Of a stretch of DNA of 64,000 bases, positions 28,163 through 37,052 are shown piece by piece (the first letter of the stretch is position 1; each line of letters begins with the position of its first letter). This DNA is from Chryseobacterium luteum (GTDB lineage Bacteria; Bacteroidota; Bacteroidia; Flavobacteriales; Weeksellaceae): the NCBI RefSeq assembly GCF_000737785.1, contig NZ_JPRO01000007.1, forward strand, positions 278,513 to 342,512, in the 5' to 3' direction. The position numbers were made by a program, and so were the translations under genes. Under the pieces are notes generated by a model. The model was not told the DNA's origin and did not search any database. It worked only from the letters and a program-made list of their open reading frames with translations.

Positions 28163-30091
28163 CTATTTATCCAGAGCCTCGTAGATAGAGTTATTGCTCC
28201 TGAATTCCGGAACAATGGATTTCAACATCTTTACTACTTCTACCTTATCCTGCATTACAGAAGCATCTGTAATCAGAATAATCAGGCTTTCTATTTCTAA
28301 GAATTCCATGGCGGGATCTTTAGAAATCATAATTTTTTCATTATGGGTGGGAAGTGTTTTGGCGTTATCGCTTAACAGTTCTTCATAAAGTTTTTCACCA
28401 GGTCTTAATCCGGTATAGATAATTTTTATATCAATATTGGGTTCAAAGCCCGACAACTTAATCATTCTTCTCGCAAGATCAAGTATTTTTACAGGTTCTC
28501 CCATGTCAAATACGAATATCTCCCCTCCTTTTCCCATTGTTCCTGCATGAAGAACCAGCTCGCAGGCTTCCGGAATGGTCATAAAGTATCTTACGATATC
28601 AGGATGGGTAATCGTTACCGGACCTCCGGCTTCAATCTGTCTTTTAAAATGTGGAATAACCGAACCGTTTGACCCTAATACATTTCCAAACCTTGTGGTA
28701 ATAAACTTTGTAGTATTTCCTTCAACATGCTGTAAAGACTGAACGAACAGCTCAGCGGCTCTTTTGGAAGCCCCCATTACATTGGTAGGATTTACAGCTT
28801 TATCGGTAGAAATCATGACAAACCTGTTCACTTTATAACGGCTTGATAAAACGGCAATATTTTTTGATCCCAAAACATTGACACGGATAGCCTCATTAGG
28901 ATTTTCCTCCACCAACGGAACATGCTTATAAGCAGCAGCATGGTACACCATTGAAAAGTTATGGGCTTGAAATACAGGTTCAACTCTGTGTATATTGGAC
29001 ACATCAGCCAAAACAAATTTAAACCTGATATGAGGGAATTTTTCCTTCATTTCAAGTTCAATATCATAAAGCGGTGTTTCCGCCTGATCCAGAACAACAA
29101 CTAATGCCGGATTAAACTGTGCTACCTGTCTTACGATTTCGCTTCCGATAGACCCGGCACCTCCTGTTACCAGTATATTTTTATTAAAGTGTCTGCTTCT
29201 GACCTCTTCGCTTTCAATTTTTATTGGCTTCCTGTTGAGAAGATCTTCGATCTGAAGATTCCTGATTGCCCCTCCCAAATCACTGTCTCTTAATTTCTGT
29301 ACAGACGGCGCCTTGAATATATTTAAGTCTTTTTCCAGAAATAAATTCACCCACGAATTCATTTCATCTTTAGACATCATTTCTTTAACAATAATAACTC
29401 CATCGATAATGAGGTCTTCTTTCGTAGCTTCCTCAATTCTCTTTTTCTCGTAAATAGGTTTTCCTAATAAAGAAGCCCTTTTGGAATCCGTTCTTTGGGT
29501 AAGAAAGCCAACTACCTGGTAAGGCAGACTTGGATTATCTAAAATAGCACGGGCTATAGCGATAGACTGCTCATCTATCCCCAGTACCAGAATTCTTTTT
29601 TTCAGCGTACTCCTTCTGTATTCTCTGACGATGTGGAAAAATTCTTTTACATAAAGCCTGAATAGGAACAGTCCCATAAAAGAAATTATGAAATACAATA
29701 TCAGGAATGGGGTCAGTATAAATTTTCCGCCTGTAGACCAGAAATAAATAAGATTTACCACTCCTACTACAGTCATAGTACAAAAACAGGAGATAAGAAG
29801 CTTGAAAAGATCAATAAATGTAGAATGCCTTATAATTCCGGCATAAGTTTTGAAAAAATACATAAATATTGTATTTATCAAAATAATAAAAGCAAAGATG
29901 ACACTTTTATCTTCATGATAAATAAACTCTTTCTGGGTAATTTTTTCAATAGTATAAGTGGAAAGAAATAAAGATACGACCAGAATAATAATATCTATTA
30001 CAAGTATTATCCATCTGGGAAGATATCTTACGTCTGAGAGATTGACAACATTATCACCTCCAAATATTTTTTTTCTAAGAGAGTTGTACAT
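28163..30091 (-). CDS. CapD/WbpM/PglF-like UDP-GlcNAc 4,6-dehydratase, membrane-bound
   Basis: The 642-residue protein has four N-terminal membrane helices, a first Rossmann-like domain (ILVLGIDEQSIAIARAI) and a second SDR domain (LVTGGAGSIGSEIVRQ, STDKAVNPTNVMGASKR). The usual catalytic Tyr is Met, as in WbpM and PglF. PDIVRYFMTIPEACELV follows. It removes water from UDP-GlcNAc to give UDP-4-keto-6-deoxy sugar, feeding the SDR at 11889 and/or the aminotransferase at 30206. It is the second gene of the locus by transcription order and has its own -7 box. Confidence 0.93.
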   Translation of the reverse strand: MYNSLRKKIFGGDNVVNLSDVRYLPRWIILVIDIIILVVSLFLSTYTIEKITQKEFIYHEDKSVIFAFIILINTIFMYFFKTYAGIIRHSTFIDLFKLLISCFCTMTVVGVVNLIYFWSTGGKFILTPFLILYFIISFMGLFLFRLYVKEFFHIVREYRRSTLKKRILVLGIDEQSIAIARAILDNPSLPYQVVGFLTQRTDSKRASLLGKPIYEKKRIEEATKEDLIIDGVIIVKEMMSKDEMNSWVNLFLEKDLNIFKAPSVQKLRDSDLGGAIRNLQIEDLLNRKPIKIESEEVRSRHFNKNILVTGGAGSIGSEIVRQVAQFNPALVVVLDQAETPLYDIELEMKEKFPHIRFKFVLADVSNIHRVEPVFQAHNFSMVYHAAAYKHVPLVEENPNEAIRVNVLGSKNIAVLSSRYKVNRFVMISTDKAVNPTNVMGASKRAAELFVQSLQHVEGNTTKFITTRFGNVLGSNGSVIPHFKRQIEAGGPVTITHPDIVRYFMTIPEACELVLHAGTMGKGGEIFVFDMGEPVKILDLARRMIKLSGFEPNIDIKIIYTGLRPGEKLYEELLSDNAKTLPTHNEKIMISKDPAMEFLEIESLIILITDASVMQDKVEVVKMLKSIVPEFRSNNSIYEALDK

Positions 30092-30157
30092 TGCCTGTAT
30101 TTCTATTCATTTTTAATGGGTAATCCCTATTTTATTAATATTCGTTTCTTGATTCTA

Positions 30158-30165
30158 CAAAATTA
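30158..30165 (-). promoter_or_regulatory. Promoter -7 box ahead of the capD-like gene
   Basis: The minus strand reads TAATTTTG at 30158-30165, giving a leader of about 60 bases before ATG 30091. No -33 TTTG was seen. Confidence 0.4.
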
Positions 30166-30205
30166 AAATAAAATCCTATCTATAACTTAAATAAAAAAAA
30201 TAAAT

Positions 30206-31333
30206 TTAATAAATTTTATTTTGTACTACTTCAGAAATTCTGGTTCTGCAGTCATCCGTTAAATTGCTCCCTGACGGCAAGCAAAGTCCTGCTTCAAAAA
30301 GCGTACCACATAAATTATTTCCAAAAAAGCGATATCCTTTATACAGAGGCTGGAGATGCATGGGCTTCCATAGATATCTGGTTTCTATATTATTTAGTAA
30401 AAATTCATTTTTCAGCTTTTCTTTTGAACGATCATTCTTCAGAATAACTGTATTGAGCCAATAATTAGAAAAAAAGTCACTGTTGGGTGCCGAAAAAAGA
30501 TCAATATCTTCATTATTTCCAACCAGTTCTTGATAAAAATCATGGTTTTTTCTCCGCTGGCTCACTTTGTCCTCCAGGCTTTCCAGCTGTCCTCTTCCTA
30601 TCCCCGCTGCCACATTATCCATCCTGTAATTATATCCTAATTCAGAATGGCTGTAAAATTCTTTGCTGTCTTTGGCTTGTGTAGCAAGGAAAAGTGCCCT
30701 GTTTTTAAGATCTTTATTTTTTGAAATCAGAACTCCGCCTCCACCAGTGGTAATAATTTTGTTTCCGTTAAAACTTATGACAGCAAGATCTCCGAAAGTT
30801 CCGCACAGCCGGTTCTTATATTTGCTGCCTAATGCTTCTGCGCTGTCTTCAATGACAGGAATTTCATATTTTTTTGAGATCTCAAGTATTTCATCCACCA
30901 TGAAAGGCATCCCATACAAAGATACTGTAATGATGGCCTTTGGCTTTTTCCCTTGCTGAATGCAGTGTTTCACCGCTTCTTCCAGGGCATCCGGGCACAT
31001 ATTCCAGGTCTGATCTTCACTATCTACAAATACAGGAACAGCTTTGAGATAAAGAATAGGATTGGCAGTGGCCACAAAAGTAAAAGACTGGCAGATTACA
31101 AAATCCCCTTTTTCAACATTCAGTAGCCGTAATGCCAGATGAATGGCTGCAGTGCCCGAAGAGAGAGCCGTGACAAAAGAATTGTGTCCTAAATAGTTTT
31201 CCAGGCTATTTTCAAATTCATCTATATTGGAGCCGTACTGGGAGATCCGGTTGGTATCAAATGCGTTTTGTATATATTTAAGCTCACTTCCCCCCATATG
31301 AGGAGGCGAGAGCCAAATCTTATTTTTTTTCAA
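30206..31333 (-). CDS. DegT/DnrJ/EryC1/StrS aminotransferase (PglE-like)
   Basis: The 375-residue PLP-dependent enzyme has TNRISQYGSNIDEFE, TALSSGTAAIHLALRL, QSFTFVATANPI, PVIEDSAEALGSKY and SFNGNKIITTGGGG with the PLP Lys at 192. It transfers an amino group to a 4-keto sugar nucleotide, most likely the product of the adjacent dehydratase, giving a UDP-4-amino-4,6-dideoxy-GlcNAc type sugar as in bacillosamine synthesis. The acetyltransferase of that pathway was not identified for certain; the LbH gene at 16850 is a candidate. Confidence 0.93.
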   Translation of the reverse strand: MKKNKIWLSPPHMGGSELKYIQNAFDTNRISQYGSNIDEFENSLENYLGHNSFVTALSSGTAAIHLALRLLNVEKGDFVICQSFTFVATANPILYLKAVPVFVDSEDQTWNMCPDALEEAVKHCIQQGKKPKAIITVSLYGMPFMVDEILEISKKYEIPVIEDSAEALGSKYKNRLCGTFGDLAVISFNGNKIITTGGGGVLISKNKDLKNRALFLATQAKDSKEFYSHSELGYNYRMDNVAAGIGRGQLESLEDKVSQRRKNHDFYQELVGNNEDIDLFSAPNSDFFSNYWLNTVILKNDRSKEKLKNEFLLNNIETRYLWKPMHLQPLYKGYRFFGNNLCGTLFEAGLCLPSGSNLTDDCRTRISEVVQNKIY

Positions 31334-31341
31334 TTATCTAT

Positions 31342-31806
31342 TTATGTTTCGTCAAAAGTATCATTTATTTTCTCATATTCAAAACCCCTGCTCATCAAAT
31401 ATTTTATGGTTTTGGATTTTTTTTGATATTCATGTGTTCCTTTTTGTCTGGAATAATAATCTTCGTAGATTTTCCTGATCATTTTTACATAATCTTCTTC
31501 ATCTATTTCATCAAAACAGCTGTTGATTAATTTTTCAGAGATTTGTTTCTGTTTAAGATGCATTTTGATCTTATTTCTGCCCCAGTGCTTGATGTAAAAC
31601 TTTCCTCGGATATAGCTTCGCGTAAATCTTTCTTCGTTGAGATAGTTTTCTTTCAGAAGGTAGAGGATAATTTCATCTCTGGCTTCATCAATAAGCAGAA
31701 ACTCTCTCATTTTTTGCTCAACCTCTGCATGACAACGGTCCTGATACACGCAGTAGTTGACCAGTTTCAGTTTTATTTCATCAAAGGTGAAAGATTTTTT
31801 CTCCAT
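31342..31806 (-). CDS. recX: RecX family regulatory protein
   Basis: The 154-residue all-helical protein carries three tandem helical modules with the RecX pattern: VNYCVYQDRCHAEVEQKMREF, YLNEERFTRSYIRGKFYIKHWGRNKI and KQISEKLINSCFDEIDEEDY. RecX binds RecA filaments and limits recombination. The start of the downstream aminotransferase gene is 8 bases after its stop, which suggests co-transcription with the polysaccharide locus. Confidence 0.9.
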   Translation of the reverse strand: MEKKSFTFDEIKLKLVNYCVYQDRCHAEVEQKMREFLLIDEARDEIILYLLKENYLNEERFTRSYIRGKFYIKHWGRNKIKMHLKQKQISEKLINSCFDEIDEEDYVKMIRKIYEDYYSRQKGTHEYQKKSKTIKYLMSRGFEYEKINDTFDET

Positions 31807-31815
31807 AAATAGATA

Positions 31816-31845
31816 TGAAAAAGAATGGACAGATGCCCATTCTTT
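31816..31845 (-). terminator. Intrinsic terminator of glyA
   Basis: AAAGAATGG (31820-31828) and CCATTCTTT (31837-31845) form a 9-bp stem. On the minus strand the stem ends in a T-run, 22 bases past the glyA stop. Confidence 0.75.
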
Positions 31846-31866
31846 ATTATAATGTTTTAAACCCAG

Positions 31867-33132
31867 TTAATAGTTGAACAGAGCCTTACCTTCCATCAGT
31901 TCATTTACTTTCTTTCTCACAGAACCGATAACTTCTTCATTCTTGATATTGTCAACCACCTCAGAGATTAGTCCTGCAATGGTATCCATATCGTTTTCTT
32001 TAAGGCCTCTTGTGGTGATTGCTGCAGTTCCCAGTCTGATACCGGAAGTGGTGAACGGCGACTTGTCATCAAAAGGAACCATATTTTTGTTACAAGTAAT
32101 ATCTGCAAGCACTAAAGCTTTTTCTGTTTCTTTTCCGTTTACATTCTTATTTCTGAGATCTACCAGCATTAAGTGGTTGTCTGTACCTCCGCTTACAATA
32201 TCGAAGCCTCTGTCGGTCATAGCTTTTGACAGTGCCTGTGCATTGGCTTTAACCTGCCTGGCATAGGTTTCGAACTTACCGTCCAATGCTTCTCCGAAAG
32301 CAACTGCTTTACCGGCAATAACGTGTTCCAGCGGCCCGCCCTGAATTCCAGGGAAAACAGCTCCATCCAATACCTGGCTCATCATTTTTATTTCTCCTTT
32401 TGGTGTTTTGTGACCATACGTATTTTCGAAATCTTTCCCCATCATGATCATTCCACCTCTTGGACCTCTTAAAGTCTTGTGAGTGGTAGTAGTCACTACA
32501 TGGCAATGCCCGAATGGTGAATTTAACAATCCTTTTGCCACTAAACCGGCCGGGTGAGCAATATCTGCCCAAAGTGTAGCTCCGATCTCATCTGCAACCT
32601 CTCTGAATTTAGCATAATCAAGATCTCTTGAATAGGCTGAGAAACCTGCAATAAGCATTTTCGGCCTTTCTCTCAAGGCTACTTCTCTCATCTGATCGTA
32701 ATCGATAAGTCCTGTTTCTTTCTGAACACCATAAGAAACTACCTGATACTGAATCCCTGAGAAATTAACTGCTGAACCATGAGTAAGGTGTCCTCCCATT
32801 GAAAGGTCCATTCCCATGATTTTGTCTCCCGCTTTCAAAACTGCAAGATAAATGGCAGCATTAGCCTGAGATCCTGAATGCGGCTGTACATTAACGTAGT
32901 CCACACCGAAAAGTTCTTTTGCTCTGTTGATGGCCAATGTTTCAACCTCATCTACTACTTCACATCCTCCGTAATATCTTTTTCCGGGATATCCTTCAGC
33001 ATATTTGTTGGTCAGCACACTTCCCACTGCTTTCATCACGTTCTCAGAAACAAAGTTTTCTGATGCAATAAGCTCTAATCCATGGGATTGTCTTTGTCTT
33101 TCTTTTTCAATCAGGTCGAAAATAATATCCAT
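31867..33132 (-). CDS. glyA: Serine hydroxymethyltransferase
   Basis: The enzyme has [30 protein letters not shown], the PLP Lys in [14 protein letters not shown] and GVTFDD-like C-terminal family segments. It interconverts serine and glycine with tetrahydrofolate. The open frame extends to 33165, but ATG 33132 ([11 protein letters not shown]) is preferred: it matches the family N-terminus and lies 30 bases after a -7 box, whereas the longer frame would overlap the promoter. The length is then 421 residues. Confidence 0.96.
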   Translation of the reverse strand: MDIIFDLIEKERQRQSHGLELIASENFVSENVMKAVGSVLTNKYAEGYPGKRYYGGCEVVDEVETLAINRAKELFGVDYVNVQPHSGSQANAAIYLAVLKAGDKIMGMDLSMGGHLTHGSAVNFSGIQYQVVSYGVQKETGLIDYDQMREVALRERPKMLIAGFSAYSRDLDYAKFREVADEIGATLWADIAHPAGLVAKGLLNSPFGHCHVVTTTTHKTLRGPRGGMIMMGKDFENTYGHKTPKGEIKMMSQVLDGAVFPGIQGGPLEHVIAGKAVAFGEALDGKFETYARQVKANAQALSKAMTDRGFDIVSGGTDNHLMLVDLRNKNVNGKETEKALVLADITCNKNMVPFDDKSPFTTSGIRLGTAAITTRGLKENDMDTIAGLISEVVDNIKNEEVIGSVRKKVNELMEGKALFNY

Positions 33133-33162
33133 TTTACTTTTAGTTTTTGAAATTTTCCACCC

Positions 33163-33170
33163 CAAATGTA
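33163..33170 (-). promoter_or_regulatory. Promoter -7 box of glyA
   Basis: The minus strand reads TACATTTG, an exact TAnnTTTG match. A CAAA (33199-33202) could be a -33 element but is 28 bases away, longer than usual. Confidence 0.5.
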
Positions 33171-33259
33171 CGGAATTTCCTGTAAGATTTCTTTATCTCA
33201 AAGTCTGATTTGGGAATAAAATTTCAGATATTATGTATTCATTTACCCATTTTCTGACT

Positions 33260-34294
33260 TTACTTCAGTTTATAACTTTTTTTTAAATATAAACTTGCTT
33301 TCACCAATAGGATCAATACAGGAACTTCTACTAAAGGACCGATAACCCCTACAAAAGCCTGCGATGAATGAATCCCAAAAACAGCAATACTTACCGCAAT
33401 AGCCAATTCAAAATTATTTCCTGTCGCCGTAAAAGCAACCGAAACATTTTTATCGTAAGGAACTCTGAGCCATTTGTTGATTGAAAAGCTGATAAAAAAC
33501 ATCAATACAAAATAAATGATCAGAGGAATTGCAATTTTTACAACATCCATGGGCAGCTCCAATATTTTATCCCCTTTCAGGCTAAACATTAAAACAATTG
33601 TAAATAATAAGGCATATAAAGTAACAGGTGAGATAACTGGAATGAATTTTTGGCTATACCATTCTTTTCCTTTAAGTTTCGTTAGAAAATAACGACTTAG
33701 AAAACCTGCTAAAAAAGGGATTCCCAGATAAATTAAGACACTTTCCGTCACATCACGGATGGGTACGGAAACATTAAAATTACCCAATCCTAATTTTTGT
33801 GGAAGAATATTAATAAACAGCCATACCAGAAAACTATAGGATAAAATCTGGAAAATACTATTTAAAGCAATCAGCAAAGCTGCATATTCCCGGTTTCCTT
33901 TTGCCAGATCATTCCAGACAATAACCATTGCAATGCACCTTGCCAGGCCTATAAGGATCAGCCCGATCATAAAGTCCGGCTCATTTTTAAGAAAAATAAC
34001 AGCTAAGACAAACATTAGGACAGGACCTACGACCCAGTTTAACAGTAACGAAACAGATATCACTTTTTTATCCCGGAACACTTGTGGTAATAAGCTGTAA
34101 TCTACTTTCGCCAGAGGTGGATACATCATCAGGATTAATCCGATAGCTAAAGGAATATTGGTTGTACCTGAAGAAAATGAATTTGTGATTACAGAAATGC
34201 CAGGAAAAAAGTATCCCAACCCGACTCCGATTATCATGGCTAAAAAAATCCAAAGTGTTAAATACCGATCAAGAAATTTTAATTTGGTCTTCAT
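33260..34294 (-). CDS. acr3: Arsenite efflux transporter, ACR3 family
   Basis: The 344-residue protein has about ten membrane segments and the ACR3 signatures: [19 protein letters not shown], the conserved Cys in [19 protein letters not shown] and [20 protein letters not shown]. It exports arsenite using the proton motive force. It ends the ars operon, two bases after the ArsC-like gene. Confidence 0.95.
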   Translation of the reverse strand: MKTKLKFLDRYLTLWIFLAMIIGVGLGYFFPGISVITNSFSSGTTNIPLAIGLILMMYPPLAKVDYSLLPQVFRDKKVISVSLLLNWVVGPVLMFVLAVIFLKNEPDFMIGLILIGLARCIAMVIVWNDLAKGNREYAALLIALNSIFQILSYSFLVWLFINILPQKLGLGNFNVSVPIRDVTESVLIYLGIPFLAGFLSRYFLTKLKGKEWYSQKFIPVISPVTLYALLFTIVLMFSLKGDKILELPMDVVKIAIPLIIYFVLMFFISFSINKWLRVPYDKNVSVAFTATGNNFELAIAVSIAVFGIHSSQAFVGVIGPLVEVPVLILLVKASLYLKKSYKLK

Positions 34295-34296
34295 TT

Positions 34297-34917
34297 TTAA
34301 TGATTTATTTTGGAAAAAACATAAAACATTTCAGCCCCAATTTGCAGACTTCTTTCTCTGTATACCCCGGCTTGTCCAGGTTTGTTATCTGAAATTTTCG
34401 GATCTTCAAAGGTGACGGGAATACGTTTCTCCGCCCCTAAGATGAAAGGACAGCCTCCATCTGCCTGTGAGCAGGTCATAATGGCAGCAAAACCTGTATT
34501 TGGATTAAAAATATCATCATATTTTTTAGAAAATCCAATGACAGGTAAAGCATTTTCAGAATACTTAACTGCATATACAGGATTTTCACCTTCACTTAAT
34601 TTCCAGATATGAAAACCGGCTTCCATTAATGTTTCGACAACTTTAGGAAATAAAGCTGTTGTTTCCGTACCTCCGGAATAGCAATTTACATTAGAAATTT
34701 TAAAATAAGCAGATGCAGTTTGTGCCCAGATTTGTGCAAGATGGCTTCTTCGGGAATTATGAGTACAGATAAAATTAATATTGATTGTTTCCTGGTTTCT
34801 TTTTTTCTTCTGTATAAAATCTATTAAGGGCTGCAACACGGCTTTCCTTTCATCACAGATCTCTTGAAAAAGAATTTCTTCTATATGTTTTGTCAATTTA
34901 GGATACATTCCAATCAT
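34297..34917 (-). CDS. arsC: Arsenate reductase / low-MW protein-tyrosine-phosphatase-like protein
   Basis: The core has the LMW-PTP-type active-site loop [16 protein letters not shown], and the C-terminal part has [19 protein letters not shown]. This is the Bacteroidota form of thioredoxin-coupled arsenate reductase, found beside acr3. The open frame begins at a TTG at 34938, but ATG 34917 (MIGMYPKL) avoids a 7-base overlap with the upstream gene; ATG 34908 is also possible. The length is about 206 residues. Confidence 0.85.
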   Translation of the reverse strand: MIGMYPKLTKHIEEILFQEICDERKAVLQPLIDFIQKKKRNQETININFICTHNSRRSHLAQIWAQTASAYFKISNVNCYSGGTETTALFPKVVETLMEAGFHIWKLSEGENPVYAVKYSENALPVIGFSKKYDDIFNPNTGFAAIMTCSQADGGCPFILGAEKRIPVTFEDPKISDNKPGQAGVYRERSLQIGAEMFYVFSKINH

Positions 34918-34931
34918 TATAAAGGTTAATA

Positions 34932-35405
34932 TTAGCAACAGCCTGAACCTGGTGTACAGCAGGAATCCTGATTAGCTTTCAGTTCGCTCAAGTTTATTTT
35001 TTGCTTTTCTTGGGGGATTCCACAGGCATCTGCCGCCAGACAGGCCGTCAGCTTATTTTTTAAGACAAAGTTTTTACCGTTAAATTCCAGATCGTATTTT
35101 CCAATGGTCTGATCCTGATATTCCACTTCTATTTCAAAATCTCCGATTCCCAGTTTATCTTCCGATAAATTAATAATATGTAATAATTTTCCGGGTTTAA
35201 GACGGTGTTCATAATCTTCTGCATTCCAGAGCTGGAAATTCACGCGTTCTTCTTTTCTGATGGTTCCTCCGCAGTCGATGAAGTTTTTGGTGACCATTCC
35301 TATCTCAGTAACGTGGAAGTGTTCCGGTACCAATCTTCCGTCCTCCAGCTGGAATTCTACATTTTCCAATGCCGGCAAAATGTTTTTAATGTCTGATAAT
35401 TTCAT
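34932..35405 (-). CDS. DUF6428 family protein, Cys-rich C-terminus
   Basis: This 157-residue protein begins MKLSDIKNILPALENVEFQLEDG and has PEHFHVTEIG and FIDCGGTIRKEERVNFQLW. It ends with CCTPGSGCC, a cluster of four cysteines suited to binding arsenite or another soft metal. The family is found in ars operons of Bacteroidota; its biochemical role is not known. It lies between arsR and the ArsC-like gene and has an operator-like palindrome just upstream. Confidence 0.85.
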   Translation of the reverse strand: MKLSDIKNILPALENVEFQLEDGRLVPEHFHVTEIGMVTKNFIDCGGTIRKEERVNFQLWNAEDYEHRLKPGKLLHIINLSEDKLGIGDFEIEVEYQDQTIGKYDLEFNGKNFVLKNKLTACLAADACGIPQEKQKINLSELKANQDSCCTPGSGCC

Positions 35406-35427
35406 AAGTCAATATTTTAATTGTTAT

Positions 35428-35447
35428 AATGCAATATTACGATAATA
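35428..35447 (-). promoter_or_regulatory. Second ArsR operator-like palindrome (arsR-DUF6428 gap)
   Basis: A 17-base identical copy of the sequence at 35805-35821 lies ahead of the DUF6428 gene, in the 56-base gap after arsR. It contains AATATT flanked by the same CGAT arm, and TAATATTG again resembles a -7 box. Confidence 0.55.
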
Positions 35448-35461
35448 GAAGTCAAAAAATT

Positions 35462-35788
35462 TTAGCAGCAGTTCTGCTTTTTAACGGTAGAAATGATATT
35501 TGAAAAGAAAGCATTTAAGGTTCCGAAAGCTTTCTCATCAATGCAATAGCATATTGAATTCCCCTCAATATTTCCTTTGATCAGTCCTGCATTTTTTAGT
35601 TCTTTCAGATGCTGTGAGACGGTAGGCTGAGCGAGAGGCAGTTCATTAACGATATCTCCGCATATGCATTCATTAACCTTCAGAAGATATTCAATGATGG
35701 CAATTCTCGCCGGATGTCCCAATGCTTTTGCAATGACCGCCATTTTATTCTGCTCATCCGTAAAGAAATCTGTTTTTGTAGCTCCCAT
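35462..35788 (-). CDS. arsR: ArsR family arsenite-responsive repressor
   Basis: The 108-residue winged-helix protein has ALGHPARIAIIEYLL, the Cys pair CIC (residues 41-43) at the start of the recognition region and PTVSQHLKELKNAGLI as the DNA-reading helix. It also has a second CYC pair (80-82) and a C-terminal CC (107-108). It should repress the ars operon and release DNA on binding As(III). Two operator-like palindromes flank the gene, which suggests autoregulation. Confidence 0.93.
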   Translation of the reverse strand: MGATKTDFFTDEQNKMAVIAKALGHPARIAIIEYLLKVNECICGDIVNELPLAQPTVSQHLKELKNAGLIKGNIEGNSICYCIDEKAFGTLNAFFSNIISTVKKQNCC

Positions 35789-35800
35789 ATTCTATAATTA

Positions 35801-35836
35801 TATCGCAATATTACGATAATAAATTTTCACAACAAA
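35801..35836 (-). promoter_or_regulatory. ars operon promoter with overlapping ArsR operator
   Basis: On the minus strand TTTG (35833-35836), 19 bases, then TAATATTG (35806-35813, one mismatch to TAnnTTTG) form a plausible promoter. A 16-bp near-palindrome (35802-35817, ATCG-x-AATATT-x-CGAT, one mismatched pair) covers the -7 box, so a bound repressor would block transcription. The same 17 bases recur at 35431-35447. Confidence 0.6.
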
Positions 35837-35844
35837 ACTTTCAA

Positions 35845-35877
35845 TAAAAAATCCCCACAAAAATTCCTGCAGGGATC
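35845..35877 (-). terminator. Probable terminator of the oxidoreductase gene
   Basis: On the minus strand TCCCTGCAGG pairs with TTTTGTGGGGA with several G-U pairs, followed by TTTTTT. It lies 75 bases past the oxidoreductase stop codon. Confidence 0.5.
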
Positions 35878-35951
35878 GTTCCAAATTATAATATATGAAA
35901 ATGAATCCGGTATAACTTCAAGCTTTCGTCTTCCAACCTTCTCCACTCAGG

Positions 35952-36854
35952 TTAATTAAAACTTTCGTCTACAAGTTCCTTATTAACGATAGCGCCTGTG
36001 AAATTCCCCTGAGCGACAGCGTTGGCAACGGATCGCATCATGGTTATATTATCCCCGCAGGCGAAAACACCGGGAATATTTGTTTTATGCATAGAATCAA
36101 TTTGAATAAAACCATGTTCGGTAAGCTCACAGCCGAGATCTCCGGAAGCATTGATATTCTGTTCAAAAGGTATTTTGGCATACAGCGCCTTCAAAGAAAT
36201 TTCTTTTCCGGTTTTAAAAATGATCTTCCTGATATTTCCGTTTTCATGTTCTATTTTTTCTATTTCATCTTCAACCAGGCTGATATTATTCTGAGCCAGC
36301 TTATTTTTCTGCTCTTTTGAAAGCACCGACTGTCCGTTACTGAATAAATAAAGATCTTTTGTTAAATTATGCACCAGTTTTGAAAACTCATAGCCCATAT
36401 CACCGTCCGAAAGTATTCCGGTCACCTCATTTCTCACCTCATAACCGTGACAGTACGGGCAGTGCAGAACCGAAATCCCCCAACATTCTGCAAATCCGGG
36501 AATATCCGGCATGATATCCTTTACTCCGGAAGCCAGGATCAGCTTTTTAGCATAAAATTTTTCACCGGAAGCAGTTTCTGTTTCAAAGCCTTCCTCTGTT
36601 TTGGTCAATTTTACGGCAAAACCATCATGAAATTTCACTGTATCATAGGCTTCAACCTGCTCCCTTGCGAGGTCTAAAATTTCTTTTGGTGTTTTTCCGT
36701 CATGCGTAATAAAGTTATGTGAATGGGGAGTCTGCCTGTTGCAAGGCTTCCCGCTGTCGATAATCAGGGTATTTCTTACCGATCTTCCCAAAGACATCCC
36801 CGCCGATAATCCGGCATAGCTTCCTCCTATAATGATAACATCGAAACTTTTCAT
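35952..36854 (-). CDS. FAD/NAD(P)-dependent thioredoxin-reductase-like oxidoreductase
   Basis: The protein has an FAD-binding motif at the N-terminus (DVIIIGGSYAGLSAGMSLGR), a CPYCHGYE redox Cys pair near residue 137, NAD(P)-region sequence and GVFACGDN near the C-terminus. This is the bacillithiol disulfide reductase / thioredoxin reductase-like group. The open frame reaches 36902, but a -7 box at 36881-36888 lies inside that extension, so ATG 36854 (MKSFDVIII, about 300 residues) is preferred. The gene adjoins the ars operon but is transcribed separately. Confidence 0.88.
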   Translation of the reverse strand: MKSFDVIIIGGSYAGLSAGMSLGRSVRNTLIIDSGKPCNRQTPHSHNFITHDGKTPKEILDLAREQVEAYDTVKFHDGFAVKLTKTEEGFETETASGEKFYAKKLILASGVKDIMPDIPGFAECWGISVLHCPYCHGYEVRNEVTGILSDGDMGYEFSKLVHNLTKDLYLFSNGQSVLSKEQKNKLAQNNISLVEDEIEKIEHENGNIRKIIFKTGKEISLKALYAKIPFEQNINASGDLGCELTEHGFIQIDSMHKTNIPGVFACGDNITMMRSVANAVAQGNFTGAIVNKELVDESFN

Positions 36855-36880
36855 TTTAGCTGATAATTTATTAACCTGTA

Positions 36881-36888
36881 CAAAGGTA
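36881..36888 (-). promoter_or_regulatory. Promoter -7 box of the oxidoreductase gene
   Basis: The minus strand reads TACCTTTG; TTTC 18 bases upstream could be a weak -33 element. The position decides the start codon at 36854. Confidence 0.5.
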
Positions 36889-36967
36889 AAATAAAATTTC
36901 ATTAACGAAACATTGTTGCATTAATAATTTTATCATTATTTATGCTGATGAAGCATTTTAAACTGAA

Positions 36968-37008
36968 ACAGCTGGTTTTAAACCTGTAAAAGATTTAAAA
37001 CCAGCTGT
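36968..37008 (-). terminator. Long hairpin after the metallo-beta-lactamase gene
   Basis: ACAGCTGGTTTTAAA (36968-36982) and its exact complement (36994-37008) form a 15-bp stem with an 11-base loop, about 45 bases past the stop codon. The T-run is short. Confidence 0.6.
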
Positions 37009-37052
37009 CAATTTGTATATTTTTGCCGGAAAAACCAGCCTGAGAGATCAGT

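Noticed and set aside
30264..30959. Three plus-strand ORFs inside the aminotransferase gene
   Set aside because: All are antisense to a gene with a complete set of PLP-enzyme motifs.
32309..32572. 87-codon second minus-strand frame within glyA
   Set aside because: It is an overlapping frame of serine hydroxymethyltransferase, without its own start context.
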